Assembly (NCBI GenBank): GCA_028599035.1
Contig: JAQRMT010000051.1
Coordinates: 1 to 10,409, forward strand
DNA length: 10,409 nucleotides
Direction of reading: 5' to 3'
Source: Gammaproteobacteria bacterium
Lineage (GTDB): Bacteria > Pseudomonadota > Gammaproteobacteria > PS1 > Pseudothioglobaceae
The notes under the pieces are model-generated. The model saw only the letters and a list, made by a program, of their open reading frames with translations, was not told the DNA's origin and ran no database searches. The translations under genes and the position numbers were made by a program. This document shows positions 1-7,211 of the stretch, piece by piece. Each line of letters starts with the position of its first letter. Within the stretch, counting starts at the first letter, position 1.

Positions 1-9
1 TTTTTAAAC

Positions 10-36
10 AAAACGACCAAGGAATGAGGTCATTTT
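10..36 (-). terminator. Possible intrinsic terminator at the left edge
   Basis: Arms at 10-18 and 28-36 can form a 9-bp stem with a 9-nt loop (19-27). Read on the minus strand, the stem is AAAATGACC against GGTCGTTTT with one U-G wobble, and it is followed by GTTT. On the plus strand the same stem has one C-A mismatch but is followed by TTTT within the arm. It could end the leftward leuA-queH transcript, whose 3' end shows no better terminator, or end a convergent gene outside the window. The G/C core is only five pairs, so strength is doubtful. Confidence 0.35.
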
Positions 37-167
37 ACCAAAAGTTGGTTGATTTGTCGATAGTTTTTGTTGATTTTATTGTTATAAATCAAATGGTTAT
101 AGGGTTTTTAAGGGTTGACTAAGTAACACAAGTATTTTTTACTTTCTATAGTTGGGCGATTATAGGC

Positions 168-195
168 ACTATATCATTCACTTTATTTTTGTAAA
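168..195 (-). promoter_or_regulatory. Candidate leftward sigma-70-type promoter
   Basis: On the minus strand TTTACA (195-190) is followed after 16 nt by TATAGT (173-168). These match the -35 and -10 consensus at 5 of 6 positions each. Transcription would start near 161 and run off the left edge or into the hairpin at 10-36. No convincing reading frame follows within the window. AT-rich intergenic DNA yields such matches by chance, so this is only a candidate. Confidence 0.3.
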
Positions 196-200
196 TGGTA

Positions 201-240
201 TTAATTGTTAATTGTTCAAAGTTGGAGGCAAGTTGGAGGC
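201..240. repeat. Two adjacent short tandem duplications
   Basis: TTAATTG occurs twice head to tail at 201-207 and 208-214. Four bases later AAGTTGGAGGC occurs twice head to tail at 219-229 and 230-240. Both copies are exact in each case. They look like replication-slippage duplications in non-coding DNA downstream of queH, and no function is implied. Confidence 0.8.
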
Positions 241-242
241 AG

Positions 243-269
243 TAGTGAAGGCAAGGCTTTCACTATTTT
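243..269 (+). terminator. Hairpin followed by TTTT, oriented rightward
   Basis: Arms 243-252 and 256-265 form a 10-bp stem around a 3-nt loop, with one G-U wobble on the plus-strand RNA, and TTTT follows at 266-269. On the minus strand the wobble becomes a C-A mismatch and no T tract follows. The structure is therefore better suited to stopping rightward transcription before it enters queH antisense than to ending the queH operon. The stretch 1-301 otherwise shows no gene: it holds this hairpin, the tandem duplications, the left-edge hairpin and a possible leftward promoter. Confidence 0.4.
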
Positions 270-301
270 CCCTTCCAGAGCAACGCGGGGAAGTTCTTGC
301 C

Positions 302-988
302 TTATTGTTGTTTTTCTATTGCTTTGGCGTAAAAATTAACGCCGCGTTCGACTTTGTTTTGCCCTTTGGATTGGCGCCAGAGATTGGTGTCACGAAGGGA
401 GTAGACGCAGCCGCAGTATTGTTGTTGGTAGAATTTTTCACGCTTTGATAGTTCTAGCATTCTGGATGAGCCGCCTTGTTTGCGCCAGTTAAAATCCCAA
501 TAGGAGATGCCTGGGTAGGGGTTGGCTGCACGAGTGCCGCAGCCGTTGATTTGACCCATGTCTTTCCAGCGAGAAATGCCTAGGGTTGAGGATATTAGAT
601 CAAAGCCGTGGGCTTTGGCGTATTGGGCGGTTGCTTCAAAACGCATATCAAAACAGGTGGTGCAACGAGCGCCTCGTTCGGGTTCGTTTTCTTGTCCTTT
701 GATGCGTTCAAACCAGTTATCTTGGTCGTAATCTGCATCAATGAACGGCATACCGAGTTTTTGGGCAAAGCGAATGTTTTCTTGTTTGCGTAGTTGGTAT
801 TCTTCTTTTGGGTGGATGTTTGGGTTGTAAAAGAAAATGGTTGTTTCGATTTCAGAGGCGGCTAGTGCTTCCATGATTTCGCCCGCACAGGGTGCACAGC
901 AAGAGTGCATGAGGAGTTTGGTCTCGCCATTGGGTGTTTGTAATTTTGGGCGTTTAAAGCCCTCTAGGCTGTAGTCTATTTTAGGCAT
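302..988 (-). CDS. queH: QueH, epoxyqueuosine reductase (DUF208 family)
   Basis: QueH catalyses the last step of queuosine synthesis, reducing epoxyqueuosine to queuosine in the wobble position of GUN-anticodon tRNAs. It is the cobalamin-independent alternative to QueG and acts in the cytosol. The 228-residue product shows the family cysteines: HSCCAPC at 28-34 (C30, C31, C34), RCTTC at 108-112 and YCGC at 191-194. In this family these bind a [4Fe-4S] cluster and a further metal. ISRWKDM at 138-144 and the aromatic YWDFNW at 163-168 also fit. Length is normal for the short form of the family. The ATG lies inside the end of the preceding gene (13-nt overlap), so translation is probably coupled. 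It is the last gene of the leuA operon, and nothing suggests damage. Confidence 0.93.
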   Translation of the reverse strand: MPKIDYSLEGFKRPKLQTPNGETKLLMHSCCAPCAGEIMEALAASEIETTIFFYNPNIHPKEEYQLRKQENIRFAQKLGMPFIDADYDQDNWFERIKGQENEPERGARCTTCFDMRFEATAQYAKAHGFDLISSTLGISRWKDMGQINGCGTRAANPYPGISYWDFNWRKQGGSSRMLELSKREKFYQQQYCGCVYSLRDTNLWRQSKGQNKVERGVNFYAKAIEKQQ

Positions 989-1386
989 TGTTTAAGTTGT
1001 TTTAGCACTTCCCATGCTTCGCGTTTGCGTTGTTGGTTGTTTAAAATAACGCTGGGGTGGTGGGTGGCAAAGTGTTGTTGTGTGGTGGGTTTTAAATCTG
1101 TGCTCATTAATAATACTGTTTTAGCGTTGTGTTGTTTGAGCGTGGGGGTTAAGTCGGCAGGGTTGATGTTTTTGAGTTGGATTTGGCTTGGTTTAAGGCC
1201 GATAGCGCCTAGCATTTTAAGCAAAAAATCTTGGGTTTTTCCTGTTTGGCAGAATGAATGTGGGTTTTGGGTTTCAATAACTAGGCATTGGGTGTTGATT
1301 TTTGGGGTCGGCTTTGGGTTTTGGGCGTGCAAAAAATCTGGCACACCGAGTGCTTCTAGGTAGTTATGGCGTTGTGTTTGGTTCAT
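976..1386 (-). CDS. HolD-like protein (DNA polymerase III psi-like) with uracil-DNA-glycosylase-like fold features
   Basis: A small cytosolic protein of 136 residues with no signal peptide or membrane segment. The opening ([12 protein letters not shown], 7-18) resembles the start of gammaproteobacterial psi proteins, which bridge the clamp loader to chi and SSB. The rest follows the order of the family 4 uracil-DNA glycosylase fold: a first strand (CLVIE, 34-38), [16 protein letters not shown] (49-64), a strand ending QLKNINP (70-76), a strand KTVLLMS (89-95) and a C-terminal HHPSVILNN...KREAWEVL (109-128). The catalytic GExPG-type loop and the Fe-S cysteine pattern are absent, so an active glycosylase is unlikely. 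E. coli psi is recalled to have a Mug-like fold, which would reconcile both resemblances. The ATG overlaps the leuA stop as ATGA, and the 3' end overlaps queH by 13 nt. HolD is the best guess, and 'uncharacterised glycosylase-like protein' is the safe alternative. Confidence 0.55.
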   Translation of the reverse strand: MNQTQRHNYLEALGVPDFLHAQNPKPTPKINTQCLVIETQNPHSFCQTGKTQDFLLKMLGAIGLKPSQIQLKNINPADLTPTLKQHNAKTVLLMSTDLKPTTQQHFATHHPSVILNNQQRKREAWEVLKQLKQCLK

Positions 1387-2915
1387 ATTTGTGGGTGCGG
1401 TTTGTCAACGGCTATCAATATTTTATTGAGTCCGTGAATATAGGCTTTGGCGCTGGCAATAATAATATCGGTGTCTGCGGCTTGTCCGTTGACAATACGG
1501 CCGTTGTGTTCGAGGCGTACATTGACTTCACCCAACGCATCGGTGCCTTGGGTTACATTTGAGACTGAATAAAGTTGTAGGTTTACCTTTACGCCAACTA
1601 GGGTATTAATGGCGCTGAAGGTCGCATCAACTGCGCCTGAGGTGTGGGCAATGGCTGATTTTTCTTTGCCGTCAATGCGTAGGGTGATTGCGGCTGAGTT
1701 TTGTTCGCCTGTTTCGCTAGAGACTTTAAGTGCGACTAGGCAAATGCTTTCATGGGTTTCAATTTGGGCTTCTGAAACCAGTGCTTGTAAATCTTCATCG
1801 AAAATCTGGTGTTTTTTATCGGCCAGTTCTTTAAAGCGCCTGAAGGCATCGTTCAGACTTGCTTCTGAGTCAAATTCTACACCAAGTTCGCCCAATCTGG
1901 CTTTGAAGGCATTGCGTCCTGAGTGTTTTCCCATTACCAGTTTATTGGTATTCCAGCCAATATCTTCAGCTCGCATGATTTCGTAAGTCTCACGATGCTT
2001 AAGTACGCCGTCTTGGTGAATGCCCGCCTCATGGGCAAAGGCGTTTGCGCCAACGATGGCTTTGTTGGGTTGCACGATAAAGCCTGTTACACTGGAAACC
2101 AAACGAGAGGCTGAGAGGATTTGTGTGGCATCGATGTTGCTGTCGCAATCGAAGACATCTTGGCGAGTTCGCACTGCCATCACCACCTCTTCAAGTGCGC
2201 TGTTGCCTGCTCGTTCGCCTAGGCCATTAATGGTGCATTCTACTTGGCGTGCGCCATTGAGCACTGCTGAGAGCGAATTGGCTACTGCTAGACCTAGGTC
2301 GTTATGGCAATGTGCTGAGAAAATCGCTTTATCAGCATTGGGAACGCGTTCAATCAGGGATTTCATGGTGGCACCGAATTGGTGTGGCATATTGTAGCCT
2401 ACGGTATCGGGGATGTTAATTGTGGTTGCGCCTGCGTTAATTGTCGCTTCAATAATGCGGCACAAAAAATCTTCATCTGAGCGACCTGCATCTTCGGGGG
2501 AAAATTCAATATCGTTTGTGTATTGTTTGGCACGCTTAACGGCACGAACTGCTTGGTCTAGCACTTGGTCGGGGGTCATTTGCAGCTTCATCTTCATGTG
2601 AATGTCGCTGGTGGCAATAAAGGTGTGAATGCGTGAGGAATTAGCGCCTTTTAGTGCCTCGCCAGCACGGTCAATGTCTTTGTCTAGCGCTCTGGCAAGG
2701 GAGCAGATGGTGGCATCTTTGATGGTGTTGGCGACTGCTTGAACGGCTTCAAAATCTCCCACTGATGCGATGGCAAAGCCTGCTTCAATCACATCAACAC
2801 GCATTTTTTCTAGCACTTTGGCAATGCGTATTTTCTCGTCTTTGGTCATTGACGCACCGGGTGATTGTTCACCGTCTCTTAGGGTTGTGTCAAAAATAAT
2901 TAGCTTGTTGGACAT
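1383..2915 (-). CDS. leuA: 2-isopropylmalate synthase LeuA
   Basis: LeuA condenses acetyl-CoA with 2-ketoisovalerate to 2-isopropylmalate, the committed and leucine-inhibited step of leucine synthesis. The product is 510 residues, typical of the bacterial short form. The HMGL-like TIM barrel begins with [13 protein letters not shown] (8-20; R13 and D14 are the catalytic arginine and metal ligand). HCHNDLG (202-208) supplies two metal-binding histidines, NGLGERAGN is at 230-238 and HEAGIHQDG at 295-303. The C-terminal LeuA dimer/regulatory domain spans about 388-505, including [12 protein letters not shown] (481-492). The start is fixed by a strong AGGAGAG ribosome binding site a few bases upstream. 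It is preceded by a leucine-rich leader peptide and overlaps the next gene by 4 nt. Both the leader and the intact regulatory domain suggest dual control by leucine. Confidence 0.98.
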   Translation of the reverse strand: MSNKLIIFDTTLRDGEQSPGASMTKDEKIRIAKVLEKMRVDVIEAGFAIASVGDFEAVQAVANTIKDATICSLARALDKDIDRAGEALKGANSSRIHTFIATSDIHMKMKLQMTPDQVLDQAVRAVKRAKQYTNDIEFSPEDAGRSDEDFLCRIIEATINAGATTINIPDTVGYNMPHQFGATMKSLIERVPNADKAIFSAHCHNDLGLAVANSLSAVLNGARQVECTINGLGERAGNSALEEVVMAVRTRQDVFDCDSNIDATQILSASRLVSSVTGFIVQPNKAIVGANAFAHEAGIHQDGVLKHRETYEIMRAEDIGWNTNKLVMGKHSGRNAFKARLGELGVEFDSEASLNDAFRRFKELADKKHQIFDEDLQALVSEAQIETHESICLVALKVSSETGEQNSAAITLRIDGKEKSAIAHTSGAVDATFSAINTLVGVKVNLQLYSVSNVTQGTDALGEVNVRLEHNGRIVNGQAADTDIIIASAKAYIHGLNKILIAVDKPHPQI

Positions 2916-3005
2916 TTGTCTCTCCTGTGTTTGTTTTGTATTTTGTGTTTTTGCAAGGGTGCTGGCTTTTCAGCCGAACAAGGTGATAGATTACCTTACG
3001 GTAAT
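2916..3005 (-). promoter_or_regulatory. leuA leader with alternative hairpins and A/C-rich tail
   Basis: On the minus-strand RNA, hairpin A is ATTACC-GTAA-GGTAAT (3005-2990), with the leader-peptide stop TAA inside its loop. Hairpin C pairs AAGGT (2997-2993) with ACCTT (2984-2980) and cannot form together with A. Hairpin B is GGCT-GAAA-AGCC (2975-2964). None is followed by a T run. Instead the RNA from about 2959 to the leuA ribosome binding site is A/C-rich and almost free of G. Position and mutual exclusivity suggest attenuation by ribosome stalling. The lack of a U tract makes classical intrinsic termination doubtful, and Rho-dependent or translational control would fit better. Pairings were found by eye, without energy calculation. 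Confidence 0.5.
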
Positions 3006-3067
3006 AATCGTAACAAAACTAGGAGCGTGTTGCGTTTGCGTAGAGGAGTTTTAATCTGGTTGGTCAT
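2996..3067 (-). CDS. leuL: LeuL-type leucine leader peptide (23 aa)
   Basis: A short frame in the leuA leader begins ATG at 3067 and ends TAA at 2998-2996. The peptide starts MTNQIKTPLR and ends LLVLLRLLP. Seven of 23 residues are leucine, six of them within the last nine codons (CTC, CTA, TTG, TTA, TTA, TTA). This is the hallmark of leader peptides such as E. coli LeuL and IlvL, whose translation senses charged leucyl-tRNA. An in-frame TAA upstream rules out extension. A TATAAT box ends 8 nt before the ATG, so the transcript would begin at or within a couple of bases of it, and translation may be leaderless. The stop codon sits in the loop of a 6-bp hairpin. It was found from position and composition, not homology, because such peptides do not conserve sequence. 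Confidence 0.78.
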   Translation of the reverse strand: MTNQIKTPLRKRNTLLVLLRLLP

Positions 3068-3075
3068 AAAGCGGT

Positions 3076-3093
3076 ATTATAGATTAAATCTAT
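3076..3093 (-). promoter_or_regulatory. leu promoter -10 box with overlapping palindromic operator candidate
   Basis: Minus-strand TATAAT (3081-3076) is a perfect -10 box placed for transcription starting at the leuL ATG. No good -35 lies 16-18 nt upstream and there is no TG extension, so activator dependence is possible. A perfect palindrome, ATAGATT-A-AATCTAT, occupies 3079-3093. It overlaps half of the -10 box and the pssA stop codon. It contains T-N11-A, the generic LysR-type half-site layout, but no specific regulator can be named. Confidence 0.5.
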
Positions 3094-3839
3094 GGAGACC
3101 TTTGCTTTTTTTTCAACGCACGCTTTTTACGCACATCAATCATGGTCATAACCAAGCCAGATAAGGTGTAAACCAAGAAAAATACAAACAGAATTGTGCT
3201 TGGTGATAGGGTGATGACGATAATAATCAATATGGCAATTAACAGTAATTTAAACGATGCTCTGCCTTTGAGGTTGATTTCTTTAAAGCTGTAATAGCGG
3301 ATATTGCTGACCATTAGCACGCCGGCACTCACTAAGATAATCCAACTTACCGCAACAAGGTATTGATCATACGGTGTAGTGCCAATAAATTCCTTAGTCC
3401 ATACTAAACCTGCAATCAAGGCAGCGGCAGCTGGTGAAGGTAGTCCTTGAAAATAGCGTTTATCCTCAACACCGATTTGTGTATTAAAACGAGCCAAACG
3501 CAATGCACCAGCAGCGGCATAAATAAAGGCACCTATCCAGCCAATTTTACCCACTTGTTCAAACTGCCAAAAATACATCAATAACGCAGGTGCTACGCCA
3601 AACGAAACCATATCTGCCATGGAATCGTATTGCTCACCAAAGGCGCTTTGAGTATTCGTTAGTCGTGCCACACGCCCATCCAAGCCATCCCATAACATAG
3701 CTACAAAAATGGCAATAGCGGCCTCTGCGTATTGACCTTTACTGGCTAAAATGATGGAAAAAAACCCAGCGAATAACCCAAATGTTGTTAGCACATTAGG
3801 CAATAAGTAAATCCCTTTTTTTGTTTTTGTTTCTACCAT
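3090..3839 (-). CDS. pssA: Phosphatidylserine synthase, CDP-alcohol phosphatidyltransferase family (type II)
   Basis: PssA joins CDP-diacylglycerol and serine to give phosphatidylserine, the precursor of phosphatidylethanolamine, in the inner membrane. The chosen ATG at 3839 (249 residues) has an AGAGAG ribosome binding site at 3848-3843. A TTG at 3857 would lie in the terminator tail and is less likely. The CDP-alcohol phosphotransferase motif D-G-x2-A-R-x8-G-x3-D-x3-D is complete at 54-76 (D54, G55, A58, R59, G68, D72, D76), with the extra conserved D51. Hydrophobic segments follow about 12-32, 40-50, 78-100 and several more, including a very hydrophobic ILL/IV/FF-rich stretch before a lysine/arginine-rich tail (VRKKRALKKKQRSP). 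Placement after ilvC recalls the ilv-pssA neighbourhood of other proteobacteria. It may depend on read-through of the terminator directly upstream. Confidence 0.95.
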   Translation of the reverse strand: MVETKTKKGIYLLPNVLTTFGLFAGFFSIILASKGQYAEAAIAIFVAMLWDGLDGRVARLTNTQSAFGEQYDSMADMVSFGVAPALLMYFWQFEQVGKIGWIGAFIYAAAGALRLARFNTQIGVEDKRYFQGLPSPAAAALIAGLVWTKEFIGTTPYDQYLVAVSWIILVSAGVLMVSNIRYYSFKEINLKGRASFKLLLIAILIIIVITLSPSTILFVFFLVYTLSGLVMTMIDVRKKRALKKKQRSP

Positions 3840-3855
3840 AATCTCTCTTAGAGGC

Positions 3856-3882
3856 AAAAACGCCCAACTCAGTTGGGCGTTT
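3856..3882 (-). terminator. Intrinsic terminator after ilvC
   Basis: Arms 3858-3869 and 3871-3882 are perfectly complementary over 12 bp, with G/C-rich core ACGCCCAACT. In practice about 8-10 bp would form around a short loop. On the minus strand the stem runs into TTTTT (3860-3856). It begins 10 nt after the ilvC stop codon and its T tract ends 16 nt before the pssA ATG, so it closes ilvBHC and sits immediately in front of pssA. On the plus strand only TTT follows. Confidence 0.9.
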
Positions 3883-3892
3883 AATCTGACTT

Positions 3893-4912
<1,020 letters not shown>

Positions 4913-4918
4913 TTAATT

Positions 4919-5401
4919 TTAATATTCTCTTTTCTGACAAACGCCTGTTACGCCTGTTCTAGAAACTTCCAAAATTTTACTCGCATCAATCGATACTAGA
5001 AAATCATTTACTCGCTGGCTTTTTCCAGCCACTTCAACTGTGTAAGTATCCTCACTCACATCCACTATCTTACCGCCGTACTCATCAATATGTTTGTCTA
5101 TCTCAGCTTGAGAACTAGGATTAACATCAATCTTCACCAATACTAACTCTCGCTCAATATGTTCTGTTGCCGTTAAATTAGTCACTCGAACCACATCAAT
5201 AAGTTTGTCCAATTGTTTAACAATTTGCTCAATAATATCGTCATCACCAATGCTTACAATGGTCATGCGTGATAAGGTTTCATCATTAGTAGGGGCTACT
5301 GTTAGTGATTCGATATTAAACCCACGCGCTGAAAACAAGCCCGCTACTCTTGATAATGCGCCTGATTCGTTTTCTAATTGTAATGAAATAATATGTCTCA
5401 T
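4919..5401 (-). CDS. ilvH: Acetolactate synthase small (regulatory) subunit
   Basis: IlvH is the regulatory subunit that activates the catalytic subunit and usually confers valine feedback inhibition. The 160-residue product matches the usual size. The N-terminal ACT domain (about 1-76) opens HIISLQLENESGALSRVAGLF with the conserved GALSR and the RGFNIESLTV stretch (27-36), which shape the effector site. The C-terminal small-subunit domain (about 84-158) ends near LEVSRTGVTG. Its ribosome binding site (AGGGG) lies over the end of ilvB, and only 11 nt separate the two genes, so subunit synthesis is probably coupled. Valine sensitivity cannot be judged from sequence alone. Confidence 0.97.
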   Translation of the reverse strand: MRHIISLQLENESGALSRVAGLFSARGFNIESLTVAPTNDETLSRMTIVSIGDDDIIEQIVKQLDKLIDVVRVTNLTATEHIERELVLVKIDVNPSSQAEIDKHIDEYGGKIVDVSEDTYTVEVAGKSQRVNDFLVSIDASKILEVSRTGVTGVCQKREY

Positions 5402-5412
5402 AATGTTTACCC

Positions 5413-7146
5413 CTAAACTAGGTTCAATCCCTCATCATTGGTGGATGCCATCTCATCACGGCCTGCTAATAACATCTCGTGATGTCCGGCACCTGATGGA
5501 ATCATTGGAAATACATTTTCACTAGGATCTGTCAAAATATCCAAAAATACGGTTTTATCTTTTTGCTTAAATGCCTCAATCAACGCAGGCTTTAAATCCG
5601 CTTCTTTTTCAACTTTAATGCCTATGTGTCCGTAACTTTCCGCTAATTTAACAAAATCTGGCAGTGCATCCATATACGACATTGAATAGCGCTTGTCATA
5701 AAAAAACTCTTGCCATTGGCGTACCATGCCCAAATAACCGTTATTCAAATTGATAATTTTTACTGGGGTGTTGTATTGCAACATGGTTGAAAGCTCTTGC
5801 AACATCATCTGAATACTGCCCTCGCCCGTTACGCAAGCAACATCCATTTCAGGTGCTGCTAATTTTGCACCCATTGCCGCAGGCAATCCAAAACCCATAG
5901 TGCCTAAGCCACCAGAATTAATCCAACGGCGTGGCTTATCAAATGGGTAGTATTGTGCCGCCCACATTTGATGCTGTCCAACATCGCTGGTAACAATCGC
6001 CTCACCTTTAGTCACTTCATACAAGGCCTCAATCACACTTTGTGGTTTAATCACACCTGCTTTAGTTTTATATGCCATAGAATCAACGCTACGCCATGTT
6101 TCGATTTGTGCCCACCATTGACTAATATCGGCTAATTCCTTGCCTTTCAATGCTTGCATTAATGCGCTCAAGGCATCATTAACTTGGCCGATAATCGGCA
6201 CATCAACACCCACAGTTTTGCCCACAGAAGAAGGGTCAATGTCAATGTGAATAATTTTCGCATAAGGGCAAAATTTATCCAGATTACCCGTAATACGGTC
6301 ATCAAAACGCGCACCCACAGCAATAATACAATCTGAATCATGCATTGCCATATTGGCCTCATAAGTACCGTGCATACCTAACATACCCAGTGCTTGTTTA
6401 TCGCTGGCAGGGTAAGCACCTAATCCCATTAAAGTTTGGGTGATTGGAAAGCCTGTATGACGAGTAAACAAGCGCAGTATTTTGTCAGCATTGCCAATCA
6501 CACTGCCGCCGCCTGAATAAATAATCGGTTTTTTTGCTTGAGTGATTAACGCAACGGCCTTAGTGATTTGATCTGCTTCAACTTTTATCTCAGGCTGATA
6601 CGAACGCATATTGATTGACTCAGGATAGCCAGCAAACTCCCTCTCAATAATCGTTGTATCTTTAGTAATGTCGATGAGCACAGGGCCAGGACGACCTGTA
6701 GTGGCAATATGAAATGCTTTTTTAACAACATTTGCTAAATCATTAATATCAGTTACCAAGAAATTATGCTTAACACACGAACGCGTGATGCCCACTGCAT
6801 CAACCTCTTGAAAGGCATCGTTGCCAATCACCGCAGAAGATACTTGCCCCGAAATAACCACCATAGGAATGGAATCCATGTAAGCCGTGGCAATGCCTGT
6901 TACTGCATTAGTTAGTCCCGGCCCCGAAGTAACAAGTGCCACGCCACACTTGCCGCTAACACGGGCATAACCGTCTGCCGCATGTACAGCGCCTTGCTCA
7001 TGGCGAACAAGAATATGTTTAATTTCATCACACACATTCAGCGCATCATAAATGTGCAAAACTGCACCGCCAGGATAGCCAAAGATATGGTCTATACCTT
7101 CACTTTTAAGGCTATTTACAAGTATTTGGGCACCATTTAACTTCAT
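5413..7146 (-). CDS. ilvB: Acetolactate synthase large (catalytic) subunit
   Basis: This thiamine diphosphate enzyme condenses two pyruvates to 2-acetolactate, or pyruvate with 2-oxobutyrate to acetohydroxybutyrate. It is the first common step of branched-chain amino acid synthesis. The 577-residue protein shows the three-domain layout. The pyrimidine-binding domain has FGYPGGAVLHIYDAL (22-36) and catalytic E50 in RHEQGAVHAADGYAR. The middle domain has FDDRITGNLD (281-290). The diphosphate-binding domain has GEGS (441-444) to NNGYLGM (468-474). The start agrees with the family's N-terminus (MKLNGAQILVNSL), although the ribosome binding site is weak. It heads ilvBHC with a 65-nt gap to lpxC and no leader peptide. 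It could equally be called ilvI, since names differ among species. Confidence 0.97.
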   Translation of the reverse strand: MKLNGAQILVNSLKSEGIDHIFGYPGGAVLHIYDALNVCDEIKHILVRHEQGAVHAADGYARVSGKCGVALVTSGPGLTNAVTGIATAYMDSIPMVVISGQVSSAVIGNDAFQEVDAVGITRSCVKHNFLVTDINDLANVVKKAFHIATTGRPGPVLIDITKDTTIIEREFAGYPESINMRSYQPEIKVEADQITKAVALITQAKKPIIYSGGGSVIGNADKILRLFTRHTGFPITQTLMGLGAYPASDKQALGMLGMHGTYEANMAMHDSDCIIAVGARFDDRITGNLDKFCPYAKIIHIDIDPSSVGKTVGVDVPIIGQVNDALSALMQALKGKELADISQWWAQIETWRSVDSMAYKTKAGVIKPQSVIEALYEVTKGEAIVTSDVGQHQMWAAQYYPFDKPRRWINSGGLGTMGFGLPAAMGAKLAAPEMDVACVTGEGSIQMMLQELSTMLQYNTPVKIINLNNGYLGMVRQWQEFFYDKRYSMSYMDALPDFVKLAESYGHIGIKVEKEADLKPALIEAFKQKDKTVFLDILTDPSENVFPMIPSGAGHHEMLLAGRDEMASTNDEGLNLV

Positions 7147-7176
7147 TATTTTCAGTTGAGCGTAAAAAACCTGCCA

Positions 7177-7204
7177 ATTATACCTAATGAAGTGTCAATA
7201 TAAA
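7177..7204 (-). promoter_or_regulatory. Probable promoter of ilvBHC
   Basis: On the minus strand a perfect TATAAT (7182-7177) is preceded after 16 nt by TTTATA (7204-7199), a 4-of-6 match to the -35 consensus. A start near 7170 gives a leader of about 24 nt, too short for a leader peptide or attenuator. A TTGACA (7198-7193) also lies here but is only 10 nt from the -10 box, so it does not fit as its partner. Confidence 0.5.
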
Positions 7205-7211
7205 CCTACTA

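Noticed and set aside
4..33. Nine-codon minus-strand frame starting ATG at 33.
   Set aside because: It has no ribosome binding site and overlaps the hairpin stem, so it is very likely chance.
115..143. TTGACT with TTTACT 17 nt later as a rightward promoter.
   Set aside because: The -10 match is poor, and no gene or clear RNA follows before the hairpin at 243.
1025..1363. Long plus-strand frame opposite the HolD-like gene, and similar plus-strand frames opposite leuA, lpxC and dusA.
   Set aside because: They are antisense shadows of well-supported genes, with low-complexity Leu/Ser-rich products and no recognisable domains.
3062..3089. Weak resemblance (16 of 28 positions by hand) to the E. 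coli dif site, right at the GC-skew switch.
   Set aside because: The usually well conserved XerD-side arm is altered, and the bases are already accounted for by the leuL start, the -10 box and the palindrome. It is worth only a formal dif search.
3840..3857. Upstream TTG start for pssA giving six extra residues.
   Set aside because: It lies in the T tract of the terminator and has no ribosome binding site, whereas the ATG at 3839 has AGAGAG at good spacing.
5814..5825. GEGS instead of GDGS in the thiamine diphosphate motif of IlvB.
   Set aside because: GEGS is recalled as common in proteobacterial acetolactate synthases, so it is not a defect.
7177..7198. TTGACA followed by TATAAT upstream of ilvB as a perfect promoter.
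   Set aside because: The spacing is only 10 nt, too short for one sigma-70 promoter.
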